Assembly: GCF_001884735.1 (NCBI RefSeq)
Contig: NZ_MJAP01000002.1
Location: 275,914 to 339,913, forward strand
DNA: 64,000 nt
Source: Natronohydrobacter thiooxidans
Lineage (GTDB): Bacteria > Pseudomonadota > Alphaproteobacteria > Rhodobacterales > Rhodobacteraceae
Direction of reading: 5' to 3'
In this document: one piece after another, positions 34,477 to 45,732 of the stretch
Numbering within the stretch: position 1 is the first letter of the stretch
How the letters are laid out: each line of letters starts with the position of its first letter
Program-made: the position numbers and the translations under genes
Notes under the pieces: generated by a model
What the model was told of the DNA's origin: nothing
What the model saw: only the letters and a program-made list of their open reading frames with translations
Database searches by the model: none

Positions 34477-37089
34477 ATGACACTAGACAAATTCACCGAG
34501 CGGGCGCGCGGATTTATTCAGGCCGCCCAGACAATTGCCTTGCGCGAGGATCATCAGCGCGTGACGCCTGTCCATGTGCTTAAGGCGCTTCTGGACGATG
34601 ATCAGGGCATGGCCGCAAATCTGATCCGCAGCGCAGGTGGATCGCCGGAACGCGTGGTGCAGGCAACCGAAATCGCGCTTGCGAAAATGCCGAAGGTTTC
34701 GGGCGGCGAAGGTCAGATCTATCTCGATCCGCAGACCGCCAAGCTGCTGGATCAGGCCGAACAGCTTGCCAAGAAAGCCGGGGACAGTTTCGTGCCGGTC
34801 GAGCGGTTGCTGACCGCGCTGGCGCTGGTGAAATCCGACGCCAAGGACGCGCTGGATGCAGGCGCGGTGACGGCGCAGAAACTCAATACCGCGATCAATG
34901 ACATTCGCAAGGGGCGCACGGCGGACAGTGCCTCGGCCGAGGAAGGTTATGACGCGCTGAAGAAATACGCCCGCGACCTGACGCAGGCGGCGCGCGATGG
35001 CAAGATCGACCCGATCATCGGGCGCGATGATGAAATCCGCCGCGCGATGCAGGTGCTGTCGCGGCGCACCAAGAATAACCCCGTCCTGATCGGCGAGCCC
35101 GGCGTGGGCAAGACCGCGATTGCGGAAGGCCTGGCGCTGCGTATCGTCAATGGCGATGTGCCGGAGAGCCTGCGCGACAAGAAGCTGATGGCGCTGGATA
35201 TGGGCGCGCTGATCGCCGGGGCGAAATATCGCGGCGAGTTCGAGGAACGGCTGAAAGCGATCCTGTCAGAGGTGACGGCAGCGGATGGTGAGATCATTCT
35301 CTTCATTGACGAGATGCACACGCTGGTCGGTGCGGGCAAATCCGAGGGCGCGATGGATGCCGCGAACCTGATCAAGCCTGCGCTTGCACGGGGCGAGTTG
35401 CATTGCGTGGGGGCGACCACGCTGGACGAATATCGCAAGCATGTGGAGAAGGACGCAGCCCTTGCGCGGCGCTTCCAGCCCGTTGTCGTGGAAGAACCGA
35501 CAGTCGAGGATACGATCTCGATCCTGCGCGGGATCAAGGAAAAATATGAGTTGCATCATGGCGTGCGGATCAGCGACAGCGCGCTGGTCGCGGCGGCCAC
35601 GCTCTCGCATCGCTACATCACGGACCGGTTCCTGCCCGACAAGGCCATCGACCTGATGGACGAGGCGGCCTCGCGCCTGCGGATGGAAGTGGACAGCAAG
35701 CCTGAGGAGCTGGATGCGCTGGACCGCGATATTCTGCAAAAGCAGATCGAGGCCGAAGCGCTGAAGAAGGAAGATGATGCGGCCAGCAAGGACCGGCTGG
35801 CGACGCTGGAAAAGGAACTGTCGGACCTGATGCAGCGTAGTGCCGAGATGACCGCTTCCTGGCAGTCCGAGCGCGACATGCTGGAAGCTGCGCGCCAGAT
35901 CAAGGAAGAGCTGGACCGCGCGCGGATCGATCTGGAAACCGCCAAGCGCAGCGGCGATTTCGCCAATGCCGGGCGACTGCAATATGGGGTGATCCCGGAA
36001 CTGGAGCGCAAGCTGGCCGAGGCTGAGGCGCGCGAGGCGGAAAAGCTGGTGGCCGATGCCGTGCGCCCCGAGCAGATCGCGGAAGTGGTCGAGCGCTGGA
36101 CGGGAATTCCGACCTCGAAAATGCTGGAAGGCGAGCGCGAGAAGCTTCTGCGCATGGAAGCAGAGCTGCACAAGCGCGTTGTCGGTCAGGATGAGGCCAT
36201 TCGCGCGGTCGCCAATGCGGTGCGCCGGGCGCGGGCGGGGCTGAATGACGAGAACCGCCCCTTGGGCAGTTTCCTGTTCCTTGGGCCGACCGGCGTGGGC
36301 AAGACCGAACTCACCAAGGCGGTGGCGCAATATCTGTTCGACGATGATCAGGCGATGGTGCGGATCGACATGTCCGAGTTCATGGAAAAGCATTCGGTGG
36401 CGCGGCTGATCGGGGCACCTCCGGGCTATGTTGGCTATGAAGAAGGGGGTGTCCTGACCGAAGCCGTGCGGCGCAGGCCCTATCAGGTCGTGCTGTTCGA
36501 TGAGGTCGAGAAAGCGCATCCCGAGGTGTTCAACGTGTTGTTGCAGGTGCTGGATGACGGGCAACTGACCGACAGTCACGGCCGGACGGTGGATTTCAAG
36601 CAGACGCTGATCATCCTGACTTCAAACCTTGGTAGCCACGCCCTGAGCCGGATGGCGGAAGGGGCTGACCGTGCCAGCGTCAAGGCCGAAGTGATGGAGG
36701 CGGTGCGCGCGCATTTCCGGCCCGAATTCCTGAACCGGCTGGATGAGACGGTGATCTTTGACAGGCTGTCGCGCGACGATATGGATGCGATTGTCGATAT
36801 CCAGATGGCGCGGTTGCTGAAACGGCTGCTGGCGCGCAAGATCACGCTGGAGATGGATGCCGACGCCCGCATATGGCTTGCGGATAAGGGCTATGATCCG
36901 GTCTATGGCGCACGGCCCCTGAAGCGGGTGATCCAGCGCTATCTGCAGGATCCGCTGGCGCAGATGCTGTTGGCGGGTGAGGTGCTGGACGGTGCCTCTG
37001 TTCCGGTCACGACCGGCCCGGAGGGGCTGATCATCGGAGGCAAGAGCTTCGGGGATGAGGATGCGCCGCGTGTGAAGCTGGTGCACTGA
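34477..37089 (+). CDS. clpB: ATP-dependent disaggregase ClpB
   Basis: A hexameric AAA+ chaperone that rescues aggregated proteins with DnaK. 870 residues from [18 protein letters not shown], preceded by GGAG. Order: Clp N domain (to about 145), first AAA+ with [15 protein letters not shown], the coiled-coil middle domain (about 400-525, rich in E, K and L), second AAA+ with [13 protein letters not shown], and the C-terminal [16 protein letters not shown]. Full length, no oddities. Confidence 0.98.
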   Translation: MTLDKFTERARGFIQAAQTIALREDHQRVTPVHVLKALLDDDQGMAANLIRSAGGSPERVVQATEIALAKMPKVSGGEGQIYLDPQTAKLLDQAEQLAKKAGDSFVPVERLLTALALVKSDAKDALDAGAVTAQKLNTAINDIRKGRTADSASAEEGYDALKKYARDLTQAARDGKIDPIIGRDDEIRRAMQVLSRRTKNNPVLIGEPGVGKTAIAEGLALRIVNGDVPESLRDKKLMALDMGALIAGAKYRGEFEERLKAILSEVTAADGEIILFIDEMHTLVGAGKSEGAMDAANLIKPALARGELHCVGATTLDEYRKHVEKDAALARRFQPVVVEEPTVEDTISILRGIKEKYELHHGVRISDSALVAAATLSHRYITDRFLPDKAIDLMDEAASRLRMEVDSKPEELDALDRDILQKQIEAEALKKEDDAASKDRLATLEKELSDLMQRSAEMTASWQSERDMLEAARQIKEELDRARIDLETAKRSGDFANAGRLQYGVIPELERKLAEAEAREAEKLVADAVRPEQIAEVVERWTGIPTSKMLEGEREKLLRMEAELHKRVVGQDEAIRAVANAVRRARAGLNDENRPLGSFLFLGPTGVGKTELTKAVAQYLFDDDQAMVRIDMSEFMEKHSVARLIGAPPGYVGYEEGGVLTEAVRRRPYQVVLFDEVEKAHPEVFNVLLQVLDDGQLTDSHGRTVDFKQTLIILTSNLGSHALSRMAEGADRASVKAEVMEAVRAHFRPEFLNRLDETVIFDRLSRDDMDAIVDIQMARLLKRLLARKITLEMDADARIWLADKGYDPVYGARPLKRVIQRYLQDPLAQMLLAGEVLDGASVPVTTGPEGLIIGGKSFGDEDAPRVKLVH

Positions 37090-37098
37090 CAGAAATAC

Positions 37099-37121
37099 GG
37101 CCCCGGAGGTGATCCGGGGCC
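37099..37121 (+). terminator. Hairpin after clpB
   Basis: GGCCCCGG / CCGGGGCC with a 7-nt loop lies 10 bp after the clpB stop. Only ATATT follows, so it may be weak. The loop AGGTGAT recalls the hairpin at 6293-6320. Confidence 0.5.
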
Positions 37122-37173
37122 ATATTCCGGCTGTTTGCCTGGCTCGTGTTGGTTCAAGGGGCGCGCAAACTGA

Positions 37174-37200
37174 AAAGAGCGGGCGCTGGGCCCGCTCTTT
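37174..37200. terminator. Bidirectional terminator between clpB and phoX
   Basis: A perfect 10-bp stem AAAGAGCGGG / CCCGCTCTTT with a 7-nt loop gives A- and T-runs on both sides and lies between two convergent genes. Confidence 0.8.
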
Positions 37201-37218
37201 CCGATTCTGTCAGCCAGA

Positions 37219-39276
37219 TCAGGCGCCGATCACGCCGCCATCTTCGCGGGTGATCACGACGAGCGCGGAGCGCGGGACGGCGTCGCCGCCATCGGGCCAA
37301 TGCGAGGCGAGAGTGCCCGCCGCGAAATCTTCGGGCGTTGTGGTGGCACCCGGATGCTGCACGCCGACAAACATGGTGCGCTGATCGGGGGTGGTGCAGA
37401 CGCCGGTGATCTCCTGCCCCATCGGGCCGGTCAGGAAGCGCCGGATCTCGCCTGTGCGCGGGTCTGCGGCCAGCATGGCATTGTTGCCGACCGGGGCAAG
37501 ATCGCCCTTGTTCTGCGCGCTTTCGCCGATATCGGTCTGGATCCAGAGGCGCGAATCCGCATCGAACCACAGACCATCGGGGCAGGCGAAGATGTTGTCT
37601 TCGTCCAGAGAGTCGCCGCTCAAGGTGCGCGAAGTGCCGACATCGCCCGCGATCACAAACAGATCCCAAGTGAAGCTCGTCGCTGCCGGATCGTCGCGCC
37701 CTTCGCGCCAGCGGATGATATGGCCGAACTGGTTGCCCGCACGCGGGTTGGCCGGATCGACCTGTGCTTCGGTGCGGCGGGTGTTGTTGGTCAGCGTGAA
37801 ATACACCTCGCCCGTCGCCGGATCGACTGCGCCCCATTCCGGGCGGTCCATCTTGGTCGCGCCTGCCGTGTCGGCAGCCAGACGGGTATTGACCAGAATA
37901 TCCGCCAGATCGGCAAAGCCGTTGTCGCGGGTCAGGCCATTGCGACCCGGCGCCAGGGCAAGCCACTCGCCGGTGCCGTCGGCATTGAACTTCGCCACAT
38001 AGAGCGTGCCTTCATCCAGGATCGCGCCGTCTGTTTCGCCGGGGGTGTAGACATCGCGCGACACGAACTTGTAGATGTATTCAAACCGCGCATCGTCGCC
38101 TGCATAGGCCACGATCGGTTTGCCGGCTTCAGCCTTGGCAAAGACGACACCCTCATGCGCAAACCGGCCCAGATGCGTGCGCTTGACCGGCGTGCTGTCG
38201 GGGTTGAACGGATCGATTTCGACAACCCAGCCGAAGCCATTGGGCTCGTTGCGGTAGTCTTCGGCTGCAGATGCGCCTTTGGTCGAGGCATCAAAACGCA
38301 GGTATTCATCTGCGCCCGACATGGCATGGTGCCAGCCGTAGCGCGCGTTGGGATTGGTCGAGACACCATAGCGCGCATGTTCGCGGGGCAGGTTGGGTTT
38401 CTGGTCTTCCTGATCGGTATTCGAGAAATAGCCTGCCCAGTTTTCTTCTGCCGCCAGATAGGTGTTCCAGGGCGTCACCCCATGGGCGCAGTTGTTCAGC
38501 GTGCCGCGAGTCATGGTGCCGTCAGGCGAATATTTGGTGACGACATGATGCGAGCCGCGGACAGGCCCGCCGATTTCCATCGGCGTATTGCCGGTAATGC
38601 GGCGGTTGCGCGGATCGGCGATGATTTCCCAGTCGCCATTTTCCTGCTTCTGCACGCGGAACACTGCGACCCCGTGGGCGTTGATTTCCTTGAGCACTTC
38701 GTCGTCGTCGCGCTTGCCATCGTGATAGACGACCGCGCCCGAATCCAGTTCCTGCCCGGCATATTTCTCGGCATGCAGGAAGCGCGGTTCGATATATTCG
38801 TGGTTGAGCACATAGAGACCGTCGGTCGAGGATCCTTCATAGGGGCTTTCGCCCTCGATCGGGAAGAAATGCTGGCCGTCATGATGCATGCCGACCTGAT
38901 GGCCCTGCTCTTCGCCCGTATTGGCACCGTGATAGGCGGGCATGTCGCCGCTGATGGCATCGCCCCAGCGCGCGAGGATCTGGGTTTTGTAGCCTTCGGG
39001 GACATGAATCATGTCGTCTTCGGTCACGGGAACCGCGTTGAAGCCCAGAAGCGGCGACGTAGAGGCGGCGAGCGCGCCGCGGGTCGAGACACCAACCCCG
39101 ACCAATCCGGTGATCGCTGCGGCCAGACCGCCCATCAGGAAGCCACGGCGCGAGGCGCGGGCTTCGATCACGTCAAAGAAGGTCGGGTTGTTGGAGCGGT
39201 TCGACGGTGCTTCGTCGCCATGCTCGTAATCCGGGCTCTGGGTGTGGTCCGGGTAATCGTTCTGATAGTCTTTCAT
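37219..39276 (-). CDS. PhoX-family secreted alkaline phosphatase (DUF839)
   Basis: Periplasmic phosphatase expected to release phosphate from organic esters. 685 residues from MKDYQND at 39276, preceded by GGGGAG. A twin-arginine signal (SRRGFLMGGLAAAITG, about 43-58) shows Tat export, as for PhoX, which folds in the cytoplasm with its metal cofactor. Typical blocks are VLNHEYIEPR, NNCAHGVTPWNTYLAAEE, GWVVEIDPF and FACPDGLWFD. A Pho-box-like sequence 81 bp upstream supports control by phosphate. Sequence alone cannot exclude another DUF839 activity. Confidence 0.88.
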   Translation of the reverse strand: MKDYQNDYPDHTQSPDYEHGDEAPSNRSNNPTFFDVIEARASRRGFLMGGLAAAITGLVGVGVSTRGALAASTSPLLGFNAVPVTEDDMIHVPEGYKTQILARWGDAISGDMPAYHGANTGEEQGHQVGMHHDGQHFFPIEGESPYEGSSTDGLYVLNHEYIEPRFLHAEKYAGQELDSGAVVYHDGKRDDDEVLKEINAHGVAVFRVQKQENGDWEIIADPRNRRITGNTPMEIGGPVRGSHHVVTKYSPDGTMTRGTLNNCAHGVTPWNTYLAAEENWAGYFSNTDQEDQKPNLPREHARYGVSTNPNARYGWHHAMSGADEYLRFDASTKGASAAEDYRNEPNGFGWVVEIDPFNPDSTPVKRTHLGRFAHEGVVFAKAEAGKPIVAYAGDDARFEYIYKFVSRDVYTPGETDGAILDEGTLYVAKFNADGTGEWLALAPGRNGLTRDNGFADLADILVNTRLAADTAGATKMDRPEWGAVDPATGEVYFTLTNNTRRTEAQVDPANPRAGNQFGHIIRWREGRDDPAATSFTWDLFVIAGDVGTSRTLSGDSLDEDNIFACPDGLWFDADSRLWIQTDIGESAQNKGDLAPVGNNAMLAADPRTGEIRRFLTGPMGQEITGVCTTPDQRTMFVGVQHPGATTTPEDFAAGTLASHWPDGGDAVPRSALVVITREDGGVIGA

Positions 39277-39356
39277 GATCTTGCTCCCCTTCGGCTGGAT
39301 CAAGGGCGCTGTGAGCGCTCCTGCGAGGTCAGCTAATCGAGTCGCGTGTCAGCGGC

Positions 39357-39374
39357 GCGACAGGGGGGTAACAG
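39357..39374 (-). promoter_or_regulatory. Candidate Pho box upstream of phoX
   Basis: Read on the minus strand: CTGTTAC CCCC CTGTCGC, two 7-mers 4 bp apart, against the PhoB pattern CTGTCAT-N4-CTGTCAT. Orientation agrees with the gene. Confidence 0.55.
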
Positions 39375-39400
39375 TTCCATGACGTGTGCGCCCGATGGGC

Positions 39401-40129
39401 TTATGCGCGTGCAGGTTGCGCGGTGCGCCGGAAGGTCAGGTAATGCGGGCGGCGGCCCTCGCGCAGGGCTTTCTGCTCGTAACGGGTGGAAAGCCAGTCG
39501 TCCCAAGGGGTTGACCAATCCTCCGGTGTGGGAGACAGACAGTCAAACCCAGCAGGCGGCACCTCTTCCAGCGTCTGGCGGACGTAATCGGGAATATCGG
39601 TTGCAACCCGGAAAATCGCACCGGGTTTGAGCACGCGCGCCAGCGGATCCAGATGGTCCGGCGTGACAAAGCGGCGGCGATGATGGCGCGCCTTGGGCCA
39701 GGGGTCGGGATAGAGCAGGAAGGCGCGGTCCAGACAGGCATCGGGCAGAACGTCGAAAAGCTCGCGGACATCCCAGGGATGCAGGCGCAGATTCGTGACC
39801 TGCTGGCGGCGCAGCTTGCCCAGCAGCATCGCGACGCCATTGATGAAGGGCTCACAGCCGATGAAGCCGATCTCCGGGTTCTGCGTGCATTGATGCACCA
39901 GATGCTCGCCCCCGCCAAAGCCGATTTCCAGCCAGAGCGGGCGGTCGTCGCCGAAAAAAGCGGTCGGGTCGACAGGGTTGCGCGCGGGGTTCTCTGCTTC
40001 TGCGACGCCATGCAGGCGCAAGGTGTCAAGATCTTCGCGCAGATAGAGTTTCTGGACAGGGCGAAGTGTCTTGCCCTTGATCCGGCCATAGAAATTGCGA
40101 CCTGAGGCGGAAGCCTGACTTTGGGACAT
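39401..40129 (-). CDS. trmB: tRNA (guanine-N7-)-methyltransferase
   Basis: Makes m7G46 in the tRNA variable loop. 242 residues: LWLEIGFGGGEHL (SAM motif I), FIGCEPFINGVA, DRAFLLYPDPWPKARHHRRR (signature) and TDIPDYVRQTLE near the end. It lies between phoX and infB on the same strand but is separated from infB by a palindrome, so it may have its own promoter. Confidence 0.96.
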   Translation of the reverse strand: MSQSQASASGRNFYGRIKGKTLRPVQKLYLREDLDTLRLHGVAEAENPARNPVDPTAFFGDDRPLWLEIGFGGGEHLVHQCTQNPEIGFIGCEPFINGVAMLLGKLRRQQVTNLRLHPWDVRELFDVLPDACLDRAFLLYPDPWPKARHHRRRFVTPDHLDPLARVLKPGAIFRVATDIPDYVRQTLEEVPPAGFDCLSPTPEDWSTPWDDWLSTRYEQKALREGRRPHYLTFRRTAQPARA

Positions 40130-40188
40130 GAGTGCCCTCCGGCACAGGGTTTTGAAAACTGCCGATGCCTTGGGGCGGGCGCGTTGCC

Positions 40189-40217
40189 GTAGGGTGCGTG
40201 CTCAGCACGCACCCTAC
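40189..40217. repeat. Perfect 13-bp palindrome in the trmB-infB spacer
   Basis: GTAGGGTGCGTGC / GCACGCACCCTAC with a TCA loop. There is no T-run, so it is not a standard terminator. This sequence recalls a REP-like palindrome found in many unrelated genomes (GTAGGGTGCGTGC family), perhaps mobilised by a REP-type transposase elsewhere. Confidence 0.7.
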
Positions 40218-40233
40218 CTGTCGCGTTTGCGCC

Positions 40234-42735
40234 TCAGGCCAGGCTGCGCTCGACTTCTTCGCGCTCGAAAATCTCGATCACATCCTTGGCGCGGATATCG
40301 TCGTAATTCTCGAAGGCCATGCCGCATTCCTGACCGGATTGCACTTCCTTGACCTCGTCCTTGAAGCGCTTGAGCGTCTTGAGCGTGCCCTCGTGCACGA
40401 CAACATTGTCGCGCAGCAGACGCACACCGGCGGAGCGGCGTGCCACCCCTTCGGTGACCAGACAGCCTGCGACCTTGCCGACGCCCGAGACCTTGAAGAC
40501 TTCGCGAATCTCGGCATAGCCGATGAAATTCTCGCGCACTTCCGCAGAGAGCAGGCCGGAGGCCGCTGCCTTGATGTCATCGACCAGATCATAGATGATC
40601 GAGTAATAGCGCACCTCGACCCCTTTTTGCTGCGCGGAGGCGCGGGCCGTGGCATTGGCGCGGACGTTGAAGCCGATGATCGGCGCACCGGAGGCTTCGG
40701 CCAGACCGACATCCGTATCGGTGATCGCGCCCACGCCGTAATGCAGGACACGCACGCGCACCTCATCATTGCCGATCTTTTCCAGCGCCTGCACAATGGC
40801 TTCGGCAGAGCCCTGCACATCCGCTTTGACCAGCACGGGCAGTTCGGCCACATCCTTATCCGCCTTGGCCTTGGCCATGAGCTGTTCCAGCGTGGTCGCA
40901 GCACCCGCTGCCGCGCGCTTGTCTTTCGCCGATTGCGCACGGTATTCGGCGATCTCGCGCGCCTGCGCTTCGGTGGCGACGACGTTCAGCACATCCCCGG
41001 CCTCTGGCGTGCCATTCAGGCCCAGAACCTCGACCGGGACCGAGGGACCGGCTTCCTTGACGCGTTCGCCCTTGTCATTGACCAGCGCACGCACCTTGCC
41101 CCATTGCTCGCCGACGACAAAGATATCGCCCTGCCGCAAGGTGCCGTTCTGCACCAGAACCGTGGCCACGGGCCCGCGACCGACATCAAGCTGGGCCTCG
41201 ATCACGGCGCCCATTGCGGCGCGGTCGGGATTGGCCTTGAGTTCCAGAATCTCGGCCTGCAGCGCAATGGCTTCCAGAAGCTGATCCAGCCCCGCACCGG
41301 TGACTGCAGAGACTTCGACATCCTGCACATCGCCGGACATGGCCTCGACCACGACTTCGTGTTGCAGAAGTTCGGTGCGCACCTTGTTCGGCTCGGCGGC
41401 GGGCTTGTCGCATTTGTTGATCGCGACGATCATCGGCACTTTGGCCGCTTTGGCGTGGTTGATCGCCTCGATCGTCTGCGGCATGACCGAATCATCGGCT
41501 GCGACCACCAGAACCACGATATCGGTCACATTCGCGCCGCGGGCGCGCATGCTGGTGAAGGCCGCGTGACCGGGTGTGTCGAGGAAGCTGAGCACCGCAC
41601 CGCTATCGGTCGTGACCTGATAGGCCCCGATATGCTGCGTGATCCCGCCTGCTTCGCCGGAAACCACATTGGTCTTGCGGATCGCGTCCAGAAGCGAGGT
41701 CTTGCCGTGGTCGACATGGCCCATGATCGTGATGATCGGGGGTCTGGACTGCAGGTCGGCTTCGTCATCAGGCGTCTGAGTGATGACCTGTTCGACATCC
41801 GAATCCGAGACGCGGACGACCTTGTGGCCGAATTCGTCGATCACCAGTTCGGCGGTATCGGCGTCGATGGTCTGATTCATGGTCGCCATGACGCCCATTT
41901 TCATCAGCGCCTTGACCACATCCGCGACGCGTTCGGCCATGCGGTTGGCCAGTTCCTGCACCACGATGGTTTCCGGCAACTGGACCTCGCGCACGACTTT
42001 CTCGCGCGACTGGTTCATGCCCATGGCTTTCTGCCGTGCGCGTTCCTGCTTGCGCTTCATGGCGGCAAGCGAGCGCTGGCGCCCGCCTTCACCCGAGAGC
42101 GCGTCATTCAGGGTCAGTTTCCCGGCGCGGCGGCCGCCTGCATCATCGCGCGGTTTCGCCCGCGCCTGACGGTCGTCTTCGGCACGTTGCTTGACCGGTT
42201 TACGCACATCCGAAGGCGTTACGGGCTTGGCGCGCTCGGAGAGCGGGGCGACCGGTTCGGGCGTCGCGGCAGGGGCCTGCTCTGCCGCCTTGCGGGCCTT
42301 GCGCGCCTCTGCTTCGGCAGCCTGACGTGCGTCTTCTTCTTCCTTGGCGCGCAGGGCCGCTTCGCGCTCGCGTTCCTCGCGCTCGCGGGCCTCGGCCTCA
42401 TCGCGGCGGCGCTGGCGCTCTTCCTCGCGCTCGCGCTCTTCGCGGGCGCGTGTCGCGGCTTCCTCGGTCTCGCGCGCTTTCGCAGCCGCGAGGGCCTTGA
42501 GACGGCGCTCCATTTCCGCGTCGGAAATACCTGCCGGACGGCGTGCGGGATCGGGTTTCGCGGGCGCAGAGCCTTGCGCACCGGAAGCTGGTGCGGCACC
42601 GGGCTTCGGCACCACGACGCGCTTGCGTTTCTTCTCGACGACCACAGATTTTGTGCGCCCATGGCTGAAGCTCTGCTTCACATGGCCGCCCTTGCCGCCA
42701 AGTCCGAGTGTTTTCTTACCGTCTGTATCGCTCAT
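40234..42735 (-). CDS. infB: Translation initiation factor IF-2
   Basis: GTPase that places initiator tRNA on the ribosome. 833 residues from [17 protein letters not shown]. The first ~280 residues are basic and low-complexity (long [16 protein letters not shown] stretch), as usual for this domain. The G domain begins about residue 336 with [14 protein letters not shown], then DTPGHAAF and NKCDKP. The C-terminal domains follow. Last gene of rimP-nusA-ylxR-infB. Confidence 0.98.
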   Translation of the reverse strand: MSDTDGKKTLGLGGKGGHVKQSFSHGRTKSVVVEKKRKRVVVPKPGAAPASGAQGSAPAKPDPARRPAGISDAEMERRLKALAAAKARETEEAATRAREEREREEERQRRRDEAEAREREEREREAALRAKEEEDARQAAEAEARKARKAAEQAPAATPEPVAPLSERAKPVTPSDVRKPVKQRAEDDRQARAKPRDDAGGRRAGKLTLNDALSGEGGRQRSLAAMKRKQERARQKAMGMNQSREKVVREVQLPETIVVQELANRMAERVADVVKALMKMGVMATMNQTIDADTAELVIDEFGHKVVRVSDSDVEQVITQTPDDEADLQSRPPIITIMGHVDHGKTSLLDAIRKTNVVSGEAGGITQHIGAYQVTTDSGAVLSFLDTPGHAAFTSMRARGANVTDIVVLVVAADDSVMPQTIEAINHAKAAKVPMIVAINKCDKPAAEPNKVRTELLQHEVVVEAMSGDVQDVEVSAVTGAGLDQLLEAIALQAEILELKANPDRAAMGAVIEAQLDVGRGPVATVLVQNGTLRQGDIFVVGEQWGKVRALVNDKGERVKEAGPSVPVEVLGLNGTPEAGDVLNVVATEAQAREIAEYRAQSAKDKRAAAGAATTLEQLMAKAKADKDVAELPVLVKADVQGSAEAIVQALEKIGNDEVRVRVLHYGVGAITDTDVGLAEASGAPIIGFNVRANATARASAQQKGVEVRYYSIIYDLVDDIKAAASGLLSAEVRENFIGYAEIREVFKVSGVGKVAGCLVTEGVARRSAGVRLLRDNVVVHEGTLKTLKRFKDEVKEVQSGQECGMAFENYDDIRAKDVIEIFEREEVERSLA

Positions 42736-42743
42736 GCGTCCGT

Positions 42744-43364
42744 CTAATCCTCTCCGGTGGCGTATCCACCGATATTCAAGCGCAAACCTTGCAGTCTTGC
42801 CGCTTCCTCTACAACAGCTTGACTGAGTCCACCAGCACGAAGCGCGGCATGTATCACATGATCGCGCCCGAATGCCAAACCCAATTCCTGTGCGCTCAGA
42901 CAACCGACATAGCTGTCCGCCCCTTCGGGCGGGCGCAGTTTCGTCTTGCCGCGTTCCGAGCCGTCATGGGCCTGAACCAGCACCGCCATCTCGCCCCTGA
43001 GCGCGACATCGCGGCATTTTTCATATCCTGCCACCGCCTGCCCGCTTTTTCGGGCGAGTGACAGCAATTCGATCACCCGCTGTCGCAGGAGCGTCTCGAC
43101 CAGATCGGCCAGCCCCTGAGGCACGGTGACGGCCTGCCGGGCTGCGCGGGCAAAGAGCTTCTTTGCTTCGGCCTTGTCCAGCGCCGCGCGGTCGGCGCTG
43201 ACCCATATGCCCCGGCCCGGCAGGCGCGCGGCAATATCGGGCACGATTCCGTTCTCCGGCCCGACCACGAAGCGGATCAGGCCACGTTTCCCGCCGGATG
43301 TGCCAGTGACGATGCAACGCCGCTCTGGCCCGTCCTTCTCAACCTGCCTGCCGCCGCGCGCCAT
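42744..43364 (-). CDS. YlxR-type RNA-binding protein with L7Ae-like domain
   Basis: 206 residues. The N-terminal YlxR/DUF448 part has [20 protein letters not shown] and [15 protein letters not shown]. From about residue 90 a ribosomal L7Ae/L30e-like domain follows ([20 protein letters not shown]). The pair of domains in one protein is usual in alphaproteobacteria. It lies between nusA and infB with 8-18 bp spacers, so it is co-transcribed. The exact role is not settled. Confidence 0.9.
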   Translation of the reverse strand: MARGGRQVEKDGPERRCIVTGTSGGKRGLIRFVVGPENGIVPDIAARLPGRGIWVSADRAALDKAEAKKLFARAARQAVTVPQGLADLVETLLRQRVIELLSLARKSGQAVAGYEKCRDVALRGEMAVLVQAHDGSERGKTKLRPPEGADSYVGCLSAQELGLAFGRDHVIHAALRAGGLSQAVVEEAARLQGLRLNIGGYATGED

Positions 43365-43382
43365 GTCTTGTCTCCGAATGCC

Positions 43383-44993
43383 TCAGTGCGCCGCTTCCTC
43401 GTCTTCCGTTTCGGCATCCTCTTCGGCCTCAAGCTCGGTCGGGTCTACCCAACCCAGCATGACCCGCGCGGTCATCACCAGAGTCTGCGCCTCTTCCAGG
43501 CTGACGTCAAAGGATTCGAGCAACCCTTCATCCTTGATGCGCTGGCCGTTTTCGGTCGTCCAGCCGCCCGCCAGTTCCCAGTCTGCGCAGGTTGCGAAAT
43601 CCTCAAGCGTCTTGATGCCGTCTTTGGCCAGCGCCTCGACCATTTGTGGGGAAAGACCGTCGAAATCGATGAGGCTGTCCTCTGCCCCCAAAGCGCGGGC
43701 ATTTTCCAGCGCTGCCGCGGCAATCGCTTCCAGCCGCTCGCGCGCACGGGTCTGCAGTTCTGCAGCGGTTTCCTCGTCAAAGCCGTCGATGGTCAGCAAC
43801 TCGTCCATATCGACATAGGCCACTTCCTCAAGCGAGGTGAACTCCTCGGCAACCAGAAGCTGTGCCATCATTTCATCGATATCGAGTTCATCCATGAACA
43901 ATCTGGTGCGCTCGGCGAACTCGGCCTGACGGCGGGTCGATTCTTCGGATTCCGTCAGAATGTCGATGTCCAGACCAGTAAGCTGGCTGGCCAGACGCAC
44001 ATTCTGTCCACGCCGACCGATGGCCAGCGAAAGCTGTTCATCCGGCACCACAACTTCGATCTTGCCGGCCTCGTCATCGATCACGACCTTGCTGACCTCG
44101 GCGGGCTGCAGCGCGTTCACGAGGAAGGTGGCCTGATCCTCGGTCCAGGGGATGATGTCGATTTTCTCTCCCTGAAGTTCGTTGACCACGGCCTGCACGC
44201 GGCTGCCGCGCATACCGACGCAAGCGCCCACAGGGTCTATGGAATTGTCGTAGCTGATCACGCCGATCTTGGCGCGCGAGCCGGGGTCGCGGGCGACGGC
44301 CTTGATCTCGATGATGCCGTCATAGATTTCCGGCACTTCCATCTTGAACAGTTCGGCCATGAATTCGGGCGCGGTGCGCGAGAGGAAAATTTGCGGCCCG
44401 CGCGCTTCGCGGCGCACATCCTTGACAAAGCAGCGGATGCGGTCGCCGGGGCGATAGCTTTCGCGGCCGATCTTCTCGTTGCGGCGCAGCACGGCTTCGC
44501 CGCGGCCGATATCGACGATGATATTGCCGTATTCCTCGCGCTTGACCACGCCATTGATGATCGTCTGCGCGCGGTCCTTGAATTCCTCATACTGGCGGTC
44601 ACGCTCGGCTTCGCGCACGCGCTGCAGGATCACCTGCTTGGCCGATTGCGCGGCGATCCGGCCCAGTTCCACCGGCGGCACCTGATCGATGATCTCGTCG
44701 CCGATCTGCGGGTCATCAAGATAGGGCGCGGCCTGGGCAACGGTCAGTTGCGCATGATAGTTTTCCAGCTCTTCGTCCGCGACCACGGTGCGCACGCGCG
44801 TGAATTTTGCGACGCCGGTCTTGCGGTCGATCTTGACGCGGATATCCATATCCGCGCCGTAGCGCGACTTGGCCGCGCGGGCGAGGCTGTCTTCCATCGC
44901 CTGAATGACCAGATCGGGGTCGATCATCTTCTCGCGGGCGACCGCTTCGGCGGTCTGCAGCAGTTCAAGCTGGTTGGCAGAGGTGATTGCCAT
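43383..44993 (-). CDS. nusA: Transcription termination/antitermination protein NusA
   Basis: Binds RNA polymerase and RNA to set pausing and termination. 536 residues: N-terminal domain, S1 domain ([15 protein letters not shown]), two KH domains ([31 protein letters not shown]), then helix-hairpin-helix repeats and an acidic tail ([11 protein letters not shown]). The gene ends 18 bp before ylxR and begins 3 bp after rimP. Confidence 0.97.
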   Translation of the reverse strand: MAITSANQLELLQTAEAVAREKMIDPDLVIQAMEDSLARAAKSRYGADMDIRVKIDRKTGVAKFTRVRTVVADEELENYHAQLTVAQAAPYLDDPQIGDEIIDQVPPVELGRIAAQSAKQVILQRVREAERDRQYEEFKDRAQTIINGVVKREEYGNIIVDIGRGEAVLRRNEKIGRESYRPGDRIRCFVKDVRREARGPQIFLSRTAPEFMAELFKMEVPEIYDGIIEIKAVARDPGSRAKIGVISYDNSIDPVGACVGMRGSRVQAVVNELQGEKIDIIPWTEDQATFLVNALQPAEVSKVVIDDEAGKIEVVVPDEQLSLAIGRRGQNVRLASQLTGLDIDILTESEESTRRQAEFAERTRLFMDELDIDEMMAQLLVAEEFTSLEEVAYVDMDELLTIDGFDEETAAELQTRARERLEAIAAAALENARALGAEDSLIDFDGLSPQMVEALAKDGIKTLEDFATCADWELAGGWTTENGQRIKDEGLLESFDVSLEEAQTLVMTARVMLGWVDPTELEAEEDAETEDEEAAH

Positions 44994-44996
44994 GTC

Positions 44997-45602
44997 TCAG
45001 TCCTCCTGACGGGTCGCGGATTCCGCGCCCTCCTCTGTTTCCGTCTCAATCTCGTCAAACTGGCTTTCGTCGATGGCGCCACTCGCCTTGCGGGCGCGCA
45101 GCATCTCGGCGATCAACTCATCGGTCAGGATCAGCTTCGCGTCCGACAGCCAGTCGAATTGCAGGCCGATGGTCAGCGTCTCGCTGCCTTCCTCGATCTC
45201 GATCAGCACTTCATTTTCTTCAACGCCCGCCAGAACGCCCTTGAAGCGCCGCCGCCCGTCGATCAGTTCCGAGGTCTCGATCCGCGCCTCATAGCCTTCC
45301 CATGTGGCGAAATCCTTCAGCCGGGTCAGGGGGCGGTCGATGCCGGGGCTGGAAACTTCGAGCGTATAGGCGTCTTCAAGCGGGTCATCGACATCGAGCA
45401 CGGCAGAGACCGCAGTGGAGATATCGGCGCAATCCTGCACTTCGATCCCGCCCTCGGGCCGGTCGGCCATGATCTGCAGCGTGCGCGTCTTGCCGGCCAT
45501 GAGCCGCAGGCGCACCAGTTCAAAGCCCAGGCCTTCGATGACCGGGGTCACGATTTCGGCGAGGCGCTGGTCAATGGAGGTCTTGGCGATCAGATCGCTC
45601 AT
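44997..45602 (-). CDS. rimP: Ribosome maturation factor RimP
   Basis: Needed for 30S subunit maturation. 201 residues from [18 protein letters not shown]; the longer frame upstream is not conserved and runs through a terminator. Family blocks [31 protein letters not shown] and [14 protein letters not shown] are clear. The tail is acidic. First gene of the operon. Confidence 0.96.
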   Translation of the reverse strand: MSDLIAKTSIDQRLAEIVTPVIEGLGFELVRLRLMAGKTRTLQIMADRPEGGIEVQDCADISTAVSAVLDVDDPLEDAYTLEVSSPGIDRPLTRLKDFATWEGYEARIETSELIDGRRRFKGVLAGVEENEVLIEIEEGSETLTIGLQFDWLSDAKLILTDELIAEMLRARKASGAIDESQFDEIETETEEGAESATRQED

Positions 45603-45625
45603 GCACGCCCTCCTTCGGGCAAAAC

Positions 45626-45649
45626 AAAAAAACGGGCCGCGCGGCCCGT
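45626..45649 (-). terminator. Terminator of pip
   Basis: The palindrome ACGGGCCGCGCGGCCCGT is followed on the minus strand by seven T. It separates the upstream pip gene from rimP. Confidence 0.8.
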
Positions 45650-45732
45650 TGTGATTTCCGGTGGAGCCTGTCACACAGGCACCGCTGTTGAGCGCCGTAT
45701 AGGCAAGTCGCGCGTGTATTGCAAGCGTTCAG

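Noticed and set aside
40165..42747. 860-codon plus-strand frame
   Set aside because: Antisense to infB, which has every IF-2 motif; a GC-skew artefact.
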